A DNA stretch of 64,000 bases from Lachnospiraceae bacterium (GTDB lineage: Bacteria > Bacillota > Clostridia > Lachnospirales > Lachnospiraceae), in assembly GCA_004556655.1 (NCBI GenBank), contig SFGF01000006.1, positions 6,757-70,756 of the forward strand, in the 5' to 3' direction. Under the pieces are notes generated by a model. That model saw only the letters and a program-made list of their open reading frames with translations, searched no databases and was not told the DNA's origin. This document shows positions 23,223 through 31,585 of this stretch, in pieces. Position 1 is the first letter of the stretch. The number at the start of each line of letters is the position of its first letter. A program made the position numbers and the translations under genes.

Positions 23223-25694
23223 TTATTCTCCTTTACTTGGTTCTCCCATACTTTCCATATATCCGATAAATACATTATCCGCCCGGGCAAACATGTCTGT
23301 ACTGTCCTGCTTACCGAAGTATCCCTGTTCACCGGTAGCCGGATAATACAAAATCGTATTCTGATTATTGTATCCGATAATCACTACATTTACGGAATCT
23401 GAAACTTTCGCGATCACAGGATTTCCCTGATTTACAAAATATAAAACACTATCCAGAGAACAGCCGCTCAGATTCAGCACTGAATAATCTTCCCCCAGCG
23501 ACTGCTGAATTGTACTTTCATCAATCGTACCGCTGAGTATTACAGGCGGAACTTCTTCCAGATTTACCTGATGGCTGTCATCCCGATTTCCTCTCTCCCA
23601 TACATACTGCTGCTGTCTGTTCAGTACCACACCCATCTGACTGTCCGCACGGATCAAAGCATCACTCACCTTGCTCCATGTACTGTCCAGTTCACCTTTT
23701 GCATATACGTAATAAATATTATTTTCCTGACGTATTTGTTCAATATCTACTGTAGAAACAGTATCCTGATCTACCAGACTGGACTCCACAAACAGAACAT
23801 TTTTATTCGTTATACTTTTATCAAAATCAAGCCCTATCTGTGTCGCTTTTCGGTCAGTAGTAATCAGCCGGATATTGACAGTCTCTTCATTTTTCTGAAG
23901 ATTATTCATGATATGATCGCTGCTGATTGTAACATAAGTTCCATTTTCCCACTGTACCCTTTCCAACTCCAGCAATCCTTCCTGTAGATTCACGTTGCTG
24001 ACCCAAATACCTTCTTCATGATGTTCTTTCACCACTTCACCGCCAAAGGACTCAATCCGCACTGTAGTCATGGCAAATGTGGTATTACCGGCGCTATCCG
24101 TCACGATATCCCCATCATTTGCAAGTCCATAAACCATATCTTCATTGATAAATCCAAGAGCTTTGATTTTCTGTCCTGACGGTGCCTGTATCACATAACT
24201 TTCTCCTTGCTCCAGACTCATGACTGTAATGGATGTAGATGCATTTTCTGTCATTTCATTCATCCATGCTATGCTTGCCTGTGACTTTGAGACCACATAA
24301 CAATCCGGCTGCAGATTTTCCTGAATCATCTGATAAGTTTTTCCCTTAATATCTACCTGATACAGGTTATCTTCCAGAAGAAGATACAATATATCATCTT
24401 TCGTGACATATGACAGCATTTCCATGTCACTTTTAATATATTCATAAGAAGATTTCATAGGAATAAACAGCTGCTCGTCCACCTGATTAAACTCAGCACC
24501 ATAATGATAAACAGCAATGCCCACTTCACCCTCATGAATATCTCTGCTCATATAACCATATACGACAAAATCAATATCTCCCGATTCTTCTACGCGCACA
24601 ATTTTAATGCCATGTTGCTGAAGGTTTTCCCGTACATCCAACGTTCCATCACGAAAGCTGAAAATCCGTGTTGTTTTATTGGCACTCCTGTTGTAGGACC
24701 ACAGTTCACCTTCCTGAACAAATGCCACAATATCCGCATTCTTGTTGGACTGATACTGAACCGTCTTGTTTACCACTCCCAGATTAATTCCGTTACTGGT
24801 CAGTTCCGTATTCTCTCCATCATATAATTCCTGCGTCTCCCGTTCAAAATCAAGAAGTCTTACACGTGACTGCATATAACGCAGCCGATAAAAATCAGTG
24901 ACATTATAATAGTCCGCATTCTTATCTTCCTCCTGATCTGAAATCACATATTTCAGAACAATACTGCAAGTTGTCTCATTGATATCTTTTATAATAGGAA
25001 CCGCTTTCGCTTCCAGCTTGGGTTCCATCTCTCCCCAAGTAATCCTTTCCAGACTGGAATGAATATTCAATGCCGTATAAGTACTGTTTGTCTCTGTCTC
25101 ATCCGGTTCAAGATAAGAAGAAATCTCAGAAGCTCTCTCTTTATTGATAGAATTCTGATAAAAATCCTCTACAAACTCCAGATATTGCGTCGTGCTAATG
25201 CCTGCTCTCTGCACGATCCGTGTATAATAATAGTAAGTGTTCCCATCTTTTAATGTAACATCAAAGCGGAGTGTATATTCCTGATTCATAAGAATCGGTG
25301 TTTCCAACTGAAAATCCGCTTTCAGATACTCATCGTCTTCTTTAAGTTCGTTAAGCTTCCCTATTTCCACTACCGTAGTTCCATCGGCTGTAGACACACG
25401 ATAGTTTACTTCCTTCACCTTACTCTCCATGGGAACCAGTACCATTGTCAATTCTCTTCCTGTAGGAAGCGGCGTCAGGCTGTCACGCATATACTGCTCT
25501 TCCATCTCTCTGGCATAGCCATACATCGGATTTACCAATATATCCGATATTTCCATATACAACACTGGCAGGGAAGCTTCTTCCATTTCCCTGGTACCCA
25601 CTGTTTTATCCCTGTTGATAAAAGCCGCTGTTCCTCCCAACGCGGCCAAAAATAACAGCAGTAATACTCCCGCTTTTATGAACCCCTTCTTCAT
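23223..25694 (-). CDS. Large exported membrane-anchored protein with degenerate C39-like C-terminus
   Basis: 823 residues, unidentified. N-terminal membrane anchor (about 7-26, GVLLLLFLAALGGTAAFI), no lipobox. Residues about 40-400 are extracytoplasmic, Glu/Tyr-rich and show no family I can name. The middle (about 300-650) has repeated blade-like strands (GELWSYNRSA, DNLYQVDIKGKTYQMI, EDMVYGLANDGDIV), suggesting a beta-propeller. The end (about 735-815) resembles a C39-like peptidase fold: SGCSLDSVLYFVNQGNPVIA, then SVNVVIIGYNNQN where the catalytic His of active enzymes is replaced by Asn. Overlaps the methyltransferase gene by 4 nt. Likely a non-catalytic surface protein. Confidence 0.65.
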   Translation of the reverse strand: MKKGFIKAGVLLLLFLAALGGTAAFINRDKTVGTREMEEASLPVLYMEISDILVNPMYGYAREMEEQYMRDSLTPLPTGRELTMVLVPMESKVKEVNYRVSTADGTTVVEIGKLNELKEDDEYLKADFQLETPILMNQEYTLRFDVTLKDGNTYYYYTRIVQRAGISTTQYLEFVEDFYQNSINKERASEISSYLEPDETETNSTYTALNIHSSLERITWGEMEPKLEAKAVPIIKDINETTCSIVLKYVISDQEEDKNADYYNVTDFYRLRYMQSRVRLLDFERETQELYDGENTELTSNGINLGVVNKTVQYQSNKNADIVAFVQEGELWSYNRSANKTTRIFSFRDGTLDVRENLQQHGIKIVRVEESGDIDFVVYGYMSRDIHEGEVGIAVYHYGAEFNQVDEQLFIPMKSSYEYIKSDMEMLSYVTKDDILYLLLEDNLYQVDIKGKTYQMIQENLQPDCYVVSKSQASIAWMNEMTENASTSITVMSLEQGESYVIQAPSGQKIKALGFINEDMVYGLANDGDIVTDSAGNTTFAMTTVRIESFGGEVVKEHHEEGIWVSNVNLQEGLLELERVQWENGTYVTISSDHIMNNLQKNEETVNIRLITTDRKATQIGLDFDKSITNKNVLFVESSLVDQDTVSTVDIEQIRQENNIYYVYAKGELDSTWSKVSDALIRADSQMGVVLNRQQQYVWERGNRDDSHQVNLEEVPPVILSGTIDESTIQQSLGEDYSVLNLSGCSLDSVLYFVNQGNPVIAKVSDSVNVVIIGYNNQNTILYYPATGEQGYFGKQDSTDMFARADNVFIGYMESMGEPSKGE

Positions 25695-26878
25695 TCTTTT
25701 ATACCCCCTTCAAACAGCAGGTTTTCCATTGTAGGCTGCAGATGAAACTGATCCAGACAGGATCTCAGTTCTTTTTTATTCTCTTTCCTCTTACCCGTAT
25801 AAACTGCTCGAATCAAAAGATTTTTTGGTGTATGCTCCATATCAATAAATTCCAGAATCTGTGTGTCATATCCTGCACACTCCAACATCTGCGCACGCAA
25901 ACCATCTGTTATGAGCGCTGCCATCCGTTCCTTTAAAACACCATAAGAAAATACCGGCGCCAGCACTTCATTGGCAATCTGTCCATTCAGCTCATGCTGA
26001 CAACATGGTACAGATAAAATAACGGAAGCTCCCCAGTTTACCGCTTTTGCCAATGCAAAATCCGTAGCTGTGTCACAGGCATGCAGTGTAACTACCATAT
26101 CTACCTGCTTCACACCTTCATAAGATGCAATATCTCCCTGACAAAATGAAAGCTTTTCATATCCATATTTTTTTCCCAGCTTACTGCAGTTTGCAATTAC
26201 ATCCTCTTTCAGATCAAGTCCAATAATACGGACATCATAATTTTTCAGTTCATGAAGATAATAGTACATGGCAAATGTCAGATACGACTTTCCACATCCA
26301 AAATCCAGAATTGTAACTTCCCTGTCCTTTGCCAGTTTTGGAAGAATATCCTCTATAAATTCCAGAAAACGATTGATCTGCCGGAATTTGTCATATCGGG
26401 CATGAACAATCTTCCCTTCTTTTGTCATTACACCCAGATCGATCAAAAACTCTACCGGTTTCCCCTCCTCCAAAATATATCTTTTTTTTCTGTTGTGGGT
26501 CAATTCCCGGTCTTCGCGTTCCTCATCTCCACAGCATGCATTCTCAGCCGTGTTCGGATATCTCTTTTCCTTTATCGTAAACTTTCCTTTTTTACTAACC
26601 AGTATATTTACATTTCCCTTTATACTATCAAGCTGCAGCTGCCGAAATCCAGTCATCAGCCAGTCTTTTGCCAGCTCAATTGTCTCTGTTTTTCCATGAT
26701 TTTCATGAAATTCTTTCGGACCCAGGGTTTTGGTACACTGAAACATCAGTTTTTCTTTTATCAATACCGGTCGGATACGGATTTTGGAAATCCCATCCCT
26801 TTTTCTTGCTCCGCTTATCACAATCTGGCGGAGATTCTTATCCAGATATTTATCTAAAATCTGTTGAATTTCTGTCAT
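25691..26878 (-). CDS. SAM-dependent methyltransferase (METTL25/Methyltransf_32-like)
   Basis: 395 residues. The N-terminal half (about 1-150) is basic and may bind RNA. The C-terminal half has the SAM motif TILDFGCGKSYLTFAMYYYL (about 190-210), acidic loop GLDLKED, then VVTLHACDTATDFAL and SVPCCQHEL. The HACDTATD and PCCQHEL motifs are typical of Methyltransf_32 proteins whose substrates are mostly unknown (rRNA or tRNA suspected). First gene of a three-gene operon with the 823-residue exported protein (4-nt overlap) and the aminopeptidase. Confidence 0.82.
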   Translation of the reverse strand: MTEIQQILDKYLDKNLRQIVISGARKRDGISKIRIRPVLIKEKLMFQCTKTLGPKEFHENHGKTETIELAKDWLMTGFRQLQLDSIKGNVNILVSKKGKFTIKEKRYPNTAENACCGDEEREDRELTHNRKKRYILEEGKPVEFLIDLGVMTKEGKIVHARYDKFRQINRFLEFIEDILPKLAKDREVTILDFGCGKSYLTFAMYYYLHELKNYDVRIIGLDLKEDVIANCSKLGKKYGYEKLSFCQGDIASYEGVKQVDMVVTLHACDTATDFALAKAVNWGASVILSVPCCQHELNGQIANEVLAPVFSYGVLKERMAALITDGLRAQMLECAGYDTQILEFIDMEHTPKNLLIRAVYTGKRKENKKELRSCLDQFHLQPTMENLLFEGGIKE

Positions 26879-26982
26879 CTATATTCACCTGCTGGTAATT
26901 ATTCTCAAAAAATGATACCTGATTTCTAATAACACTTCTATTCTAATAGTTTTCCGTACAAACCACAACACCCAAATTATAA

Positions 26983-27108
26983 TTTTTGATTCGTATAGTC
27001 GATAAATTATTTGAGGCTGCTGATGGTATATCCTGTGCATCAATGGCATTGAAGCACAGGATATACCATCAGCAGCCGCTTTGCTTTATCAGCTATATGA
27101 ATCAAAAA
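26983..27108. repeat. 126-bp imperfect palindrome (long hairpin C)
   Basis: Centred at 27046. The inner 31-bp arms (27015-27045 and 27047-27077) have only one mismatch and a 1-nt centre. The outer arms TTTTTGATTC (26983-26992) and GAATCAAAAA (27099-27108) are perfect, with imperfect pairing between. Located after the stop at 27177. It does not share the A/B core. Confidence 0.85.
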
Positions 27109-27176
27109 GTATGCCTATCCCTCAAATTTTTCTATACTTTATGCAGAGAAATATTATCTTCTTTCAGGTTTGTTTT

Positions 27177-27584
27177 TTAGAAGAATCGGCGGCATCTGCG
27201 GTGGCGGCATCTTCTTCGAAACATCTCATTGAAAAGCAATACTCCGATCAGATCTCTCAGTCCGTCTCCCCGATCTCTCTCCATCGCTCGGGTGTCTGTT
27301 TTACTTTGCTGCTGATCCTCTTTTTCATCTTCTGACAGTATCTCTCTCTCAATTTTCCGGCAAAGATGTTCCATCATAAATTTATCCGGATATTCATCAA
27401 ACATCATACTGCCGTCATATTCCATGCGATCGCATTCTCTTTCTACCTTTTCCTGAATTCTTGAGGCTCTGCGGGAATAGTAGGACTGCATAAGCTGTAA
27501 ATCTTTTTCCTGCTCCCGTTCCTGATCAAATGGCATCAAAAACGGATAGGCCATATAAAATGGAAGCGGTTGTTCAAACTGCAT
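27177..27584 (-). CDS. Hypothetical charged protein with Arg-rich tail
   Basis: 135 residues, not recognised. It starts MQFEQPLPFYMAYPFLMPF, continues with an acidic/basic helical middle (QEREQEKDLQLMQSYYSRRA) and ends in a basic cluster (NEMFRRRCRHRRCRRFF). The tail could bind nucleic acid or a membrane surface. No signal peptide or transmembrane segment. ATG 27584 follows AGAGGT by about 6 nt. It stands alone between the divergent isochorismatase gene and palindrome C. The aromatic start and Arg/Cys tail recall small spore-associated proteins, but that is only an impression. Confidence 0.6.
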   Translation of the reverse strand: MQFEQPLPFYMAYPFLMPFDQEREQEKDLQLMQSYYSRRASRIQEKVERECDRMEYDGSMMFDEYPDKFMMEHLCRKIEREILSEDEKEDQQQSKTDTRAMERDRGDGLRDLIGVLLFNEMFRRRCRHRRCRRFF

Positions 27585-27686
27585 ACATTTACCTCTGGAC
27601 ATCATTTCATAATACTATATGCATTGTTTTTTCAGATGTGATATAATGCGTGTATAAATTCCATGACAGTACAGGAGGATATATCC

Positions 27687-28229
27687 ATGAAAATCAAAAG
27701 AGACCAATGTTTAGCACTCATTATTGATGATCAGATTCGTCTGCTTCCCTCTATCTCCGAGTCCGCTCTGCTGCTTCAAAATACCGGAATTCTGCTACAG
27801 GGACTGCGAATTCTTGAAGTGCCTTTGCTGATCACTCAGCAATACACAAAAGGTCTGGGCATGTCTGACCCTTCTATTTTCCATTATGCCGGAACAGAAC
27901 ATTATCTGGAGAAACGTTCTTTTAGCTGCTGGGGTGATTCTGAAATCCGCAGATTTATACAGAATTCCGGCTGCCGTCAGATCATTCTCACCGGAATCGA
28001 AACCCACATCTGTGTTCAGCAGACCGCTCTTGATCTTCTGGAAAATGGATACGATGTGATTCTGATTGAAGATTGCGTTTCCTCCCGAAAACCAACGGAC
28101 AAAGCAACAGCTCTGCGTCGAATGGAAAATGCGGGCGTGACCGTGACCTCCTATGAATCTCTGCTGTTTGAGTTAATGGAGACTTCATTATATCCAGGTT
28201 TTAAGGAAATATCTATTCTTGTCAAATAG
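27687..28229 (+). CDS. Isochorismatase-like cysteine hydrolase
   Basis: 180 residues. Rossmann-like hydrolase: CLALIIDDQIRLLP carries the catalytic Asp, KRSFSCW the Lys, and ILTGIETHICVQQTALDLLENGYDVIL the catalytic Cys with the preceding cis-peptide region. Family members hydrolyse small amides or vinyl ethers (nicotinamidase, isochorismatase, YcaC-like); the substrate cannot be read from sequence. ATG 27687 with AGGAGG 8 nt upstream. An extended -10 (TGATATAAT, ending 27647) lies upstream. The 3' end overlaps the convergent phosphatase gene by 8 nt. Confidence 0.88.
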   Translation: MKIKRDQCLALIIDDQIRLLPSISESALLLQNTGILLQGLRILEVPLLITQQYTKGLGMSDPSIFHYAGTEHYLEKRSFSCWGDSEIRRFIQNSGCRQIILTGIETHICVQQTALDLLENGYDVILIEDCVSSRKPTDKATALRRMENAGVTVTSYESLLFELMETSLYPGFKEISILVK

Positions 28230-28758
28230 GCATCTGATAAGACTTTAGTTCACAGTTCCCCAGACAAAATTTACCAAACTTATCAATTTCCAGATCCGTA
28301 AAATAGGTATGCACCACACGGCTGACGGTCCCATGGCACACCAGAAGAATTGTCTCCCCAGGATACTTTTGGGGAATTTCATCCAACAGGCTGTAGATAC
28401 GGTGAGTTACGTCCAGTACGGACTCACCCCCCGGGAAACGGCAGGTGATATTTCTCTTCTGTTCCTGAAATATCGGATCATCTCTCTGCAGTCCTTCCAT
28501 TTCTCCAAAACTATGTTCAATCAGTCTTTCCTCAATCTCCATCGGAACCTGAATATAAGTATTCGCCAAACGCGCCGTCTCTCTGGCTCTCTTCAGTGGA
28601 GATACCAACATTTTCGTAATTCCTTTTCCTTTCAATTCCTCTGCCAGTTCCATCGCCTGCGCTCTTCCCCGTTTAGTAAGCTCCACATCCGGACGTCCGC
28701 AAACTTTATTTTCCACATTCCAGGTGGTTTCCCCATGACGTGTAATATATAACAACAT
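28222..28758 (-). CDS. Histidine phosphatase family protein (phosphoglycerate mutase-like)
   Basis: 178 residues. Catalytic RHGE motif at the N-terminus (LLYITRHGETTWN), second Arg in SPLKRARETA, the acid Glu in EHSFGEMEGL, second His in LLVCHGTVSR. Small cofactor-independent-of-BPG phosphatases of this type include CobC and PhoE-like enzymes; the substrate is unknown. It lies downstream of the ATP synthase terminator but reads in the same direction. Its last codons overlap the convergent hydrolase gene. Confidence 0.88.
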   Translation of the reverse strand: MLLYITRHGETTWNVENKVCGRPDVELTKRGRAQAMELAEELKGKGITKMLVSPLKRARETARLANTYIQVPMEIEERLIEHSFGEMEGLQRDDPIFQEQKRNITCRFPGGESVLDVTHRIYSLLDEIPQKYPGETILLVCHGTVSRVVHTYFTDLEIDKFGKFCLGNCELKSYQMPI

Positions 28759-28776
28759 TTTATCCCTCTTTCCGTA

Positions 28777-28817
28777 AAAACGGCATCCGCAAATTTTACA
28801 TCTGCAAATGCCGTTTT
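28777..28817 (-). terminator. Terminator of the ATP synthase operon
   Basis: AAAACGGCAT / ATGCCGTTTT with internal GCA/TGC pairing and flanking A/T runs, directly after the atpC stop. Confidence 0.85.
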
Positions 28818-28820
28818 ACT

Positions 28821-29222
28821 TTAACCTTTTACACTCAGACGAACAAGTGCTCTCTGAAGTTTTGCCTCCACAATCTTATATTCCTTGTCTGTAAGTCCGC
28901 CTTTGGCAAGCATATTTTCAGCTCTTTTCTTAGCTTCCTGTGCCCTCTCGGCATCGATATCTTCCTGCCATTCCCAGGTAGTTGCCAACAGATGACATGT
29001 CCCATCAATCATAGAAAGCATACCGCCGATGCAGGCTGCCTGACGTCTTGTACCGTCCTCTGTCACAATGTGTGCTTCTCCCATACCGAGAGCTGTACAG
29101 AAATTACAGTGTCCTGCAAGAATTGCCAGATCACCTGTGATACTTCTGCACACCACGCGCTCCACATCGCCTTCAAAAAGCAATCCGTCCGGTGTTCCGA
29201 TTCGTAATGGAAAAGTCCTCAT
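28821..29222 (-). CDS. atpC: ATP synthase F1 epsilon subunit
   Basis: 133 residues. N-terminal beta-sandwich (FPLRIGTPDGLLFEGDVERVV, LAILAGHCNFCTALGMGEAHI) and a C-terminal two-helix tail (DAERAQEAKKRAENMLAKG). Central-stalk subunit that couples and inhibits F1. Start set at ATG 29222, 6 nt after AAAGGAGG; ATG 29228 overlaps the ribosome site. It lies 12 nt after atpD. Confidence 0.96.
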   Translation of the reverse strand: MRTFPLRIGTPDGLLFEGDVERVVCRSITGDLAILAGHCNFCTALGMGEAHIVTEDGTRRQAACIGGMLSMIDGTCHLLATTWEWQEDIDAERAQEAKKRAENMLAKGGLTDKEYKIVEAKLQRALVRLSVKG

Positions 29223-29234
29223 AGACATCCTCCT

Positions 29235-30629
29235 TTACATCTTCTTTGCTTTTTCGAAAACATCATCAATCGTTCCCGCAAACAGGAAACAGCTTTCCGG
29301 AATATCATCACACTCACCGTCAAGAATCATCTTGAAACCACGAAGTGTTTCTTTCAGAGGAACATACTGACCAGGCATACCGGTAAACTGCTCCGCCACA
29401 GAGAAACTCTGAGACAAAAAACGCTGTACTTTACGTGCACGGTTAACAGTCTGTTTATCTTCTTCTGATAACTCATCCATACCCATGATCGCAATGATGT
29501 CCTGCAGTTCTTTATAACGCTGAAGTACTTTCTGTACTGCACGGGCAATTTCATAATGTTCTGTTCCGACCACTTCCGGTGAAAGGATACGACTGGTAGA
29601 ATCCAACGGATCTACAGCCGGATAAATACCCTGACTGGAAATTTCACGGGATAATACTGTTGTTGCATCCAAATGGGTAAATGTTGTTGCCGGAGCCGGG
29701 TCTGTCAAGTCGTCGGCCGGCACATAAACAGCCTGAACAGAGGTAATGGAACCTTTCTTCGTAGAAGTAATACGTTCCTGCAGTGCACCCATCTCCGTAG
29801 CCAGTGTGGGCTGATAACCTACTGCAGACGGCATACGTCCGAGCAATGCCGACACCTCTGAACCAGCCTGAGTGAAACGGAAAATATTATCAATAAACAG
29901 AAGCACATCCTGATTTTTCACATCACGGAAATATTCCGCCATGGTAAGTCCTGAAAGACCCACTCGCATACGAGCCCCAGGCGGCTCGTTCATCTGTCCA
30001 TATACCAGAGCAGTTTTATCGATAACACCGCTCTCCTTCATTTCATTGTAAAGATCGTTTCCTTCACGGGTACGCTCTCCTACACCTGTAAATACAGAAA
30101 GTCCTCCGTGGGCCGTTGCCACATTATGGATCAGTTCCATGATAAGAACCGTTTTACCTACTCCGGCTCCTCCAAACAGACCGATTTTACCACCTTTCGC
30201 ATAAGGACAAATCAAATCTACGACTTTAATTCCTGTTTCAAGAATCTCTGTCGCCGGAGTCTGTTCCTCATAACTTGGTGCCGGACGATGAATCGGCCAG
30301 TGCTCTTTTGCTTCTGGTGCCGGAAGGTTATCTACCGGATCCCCAAGAAGATTAAACACACGACCCAGACATTCTTCTCCTACCGGAACTGCGATGGGAG
30401 CACCTGTATCCACAGCCTTCACGCCTCGCACCAGACCATCCGTAGAATTCATGGCAATACAGCGCACCGTATTGTCACCAACCTGCTGAGCGACTTCGGC
30501 TGTAAGCTTTGCGCCTTTATTATCAATTTCAATGGCATTCAGAAGTGCAGGCAGTTCATCATGCGCAAAGCGAATGTCCAAAACAGGACCGATGACCTGC
30601 ACTACCTCACCAATGTGTTTTTCACTCAT
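29235..30629 (-). CDS. atpD: ATP synthase F1 beta subunit
   Basis: 464 residues. Starts MSEKHIGEVVQVIGPVLDI. P-loop GGAGVGKTVLIMEL, catalytic Glu in GERTREGNDLY, DNIFRFTQAGSEVSALLGR, and the DELSEED-type loop MDELSEEDKQTV. Catalytic subunit of F1. ATG 30629 is preferred because AGAGGAG precedes it by 11 nt; the longer frame to 30668 has no support. Confidence 0.99.
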   Translation of the reverse strand: MSEKHIGEVVQVIGPVLDIRFAHDELPALLNAIEIDNKGAKLTAEVAQQVGDNTVRCIAMNSTDGLVRGVKAVDTGAPIAVPVGEECLGRVFNLLGDPVDNLPAPEAKEHWPIHRPAPSYEEQTPATEILETGIKVVDLICPYAKGGKIGLFGGAGVGKTVLIMELIHNVATAHGGLSVFTGVGERTREGNDLYNEMKESGVIDKTALVYGQMNEPPGARMRVGLSGLTMAEYFRDVKNQDVLLFIDNIFRFTQAGSEVSALLGRMPSAVGYQPTLATEMGALQERITSTKKGSITSVQAVYVPADDLTDPAPATTFTHLDATTVLSREISSQGIYPAVDPLDSTSRILSPEVVGTEHYEIARAVQKVLQRYKELQDIIAIMGMDELSEEDKQTVNRARKVQRFLSQSFSVAEQFTGMPGQYVPLKETLRGFKMILDGECDDIPESCFLFAGTIDDVFEKAKKM

Positions 30630-30691
30630 GTTCTGTGAATCTCCTCTTAATCTATAATTACGCGGCAATACTGTCTTTCACCGCCTATCGA

Positions 30692-31567
30692 TCAGATGCC
30701 TTCCGCACCTCCAACAATCTCTGTGATTTCCTGCGTTATGCTGGCCTGACGTGCTCTGTTATAATACAGATTCAGCTTCTCGATCATTTCTTCCGCATTG
30801 CTTGTAGCAGCCTCCATGGCTGTTCTTCTGGCTGCCAGCTCACTGGCAAGACTCTCGCATACGGCACCATAGATCAACCCGGCCATATATTCGGGAACAA
30901 TCGCATCAAAAACCTCTGCACTGTCCGGCTCATACAGAATCAGACTTTTCACTTTATTCTGTGTCTCATCTTCTTTGGCTTTCCGGTTCCCTTTTGCGAG
31001 TTCCGTGAGCGGAAGTGTTGAAAACACCTCCGGCTGCTGAGACAGCATGGAAACAAATGTAGTGTAGCACAATTCAATATGACCAAATCTACCTTTTTTA
31101 AATTCTGTACATAAAAGATGTGCCATCTCAAAGCAATCCGCAACAGAAATGTCTGCAATTTCAGCAAACGCTTCCGTCACGCAGGGAATCCCTTTTCTCT
31201 GGAAATATTCGACTGCTTTTTTACCGATGGGCAGAACCGAAAAATCTTTTCCTTTACTGTCTGTCTCCAGACATTTAAAAAGATTCGTATTGTATCCACC
31301 GGCAAGCCCTCTGTCTCCGGCTATCACCACATAACAATATTTTTCACTGGAAGCTTCCCTCGCATATACAGAAGAGAAATCTGTATTTTCTTCTGCAATA
31401 TTCTGCAGAGTATTATAAAGTTCCCGGAAATAAGGACGGCAGGTTTCCGCCCGTTCTTTTGCTTTACGCAGTTTGGAGGATGCTACAAGTTCCATCGCCT
31501 TGGTAATCTGCATGGTGCTCTGCACACTCTTAATACGCAGCTTTACCGACTTCATATTTGCAGCCAT
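30692..31567 (-). CDS. atpG: ATP synthase F1 gamma subunit
   Basis: 291 residues. The N-terminal helix is LRIKSVQSTMQITKAMELVASSKLRKAK and the C-terminal helix is AAMEAATSNAEEMIEKLNLYYNRARQASITQEITEI region, both typical of the rotor shaft. It sits 18 nt after atpA, with AGGAGG before the ATG. Confidence 0.98.
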   Translation of the reverse strand: MAANMKSVKLRIKSVQSTMQITKAMELVASSKLRKAKERAETCRPYFRELYNTLQNIAEENTDFSSVYAREASSEKYCYVVIAGDRGLAGGYNTNLFKCLETDSKGKDFSVLPIGKKAVEYFQRKGIPCVTEAFAEIADISVADCFEMAHLLCTEFKKGRFGHIELCYTTFVSMLSQQPEVFSTLPLTELAKGNRKAKEDETQNKVKSLILYEPDSAEVFDAIVPEYMAGLIYGAVCESLASELAARRTAMEAATSNAEEMIEKLNLYYNRARQASITQEITEIVGGAEGI

Positions 31568-31585
31568 ATGCTACCTCCTAATCAC

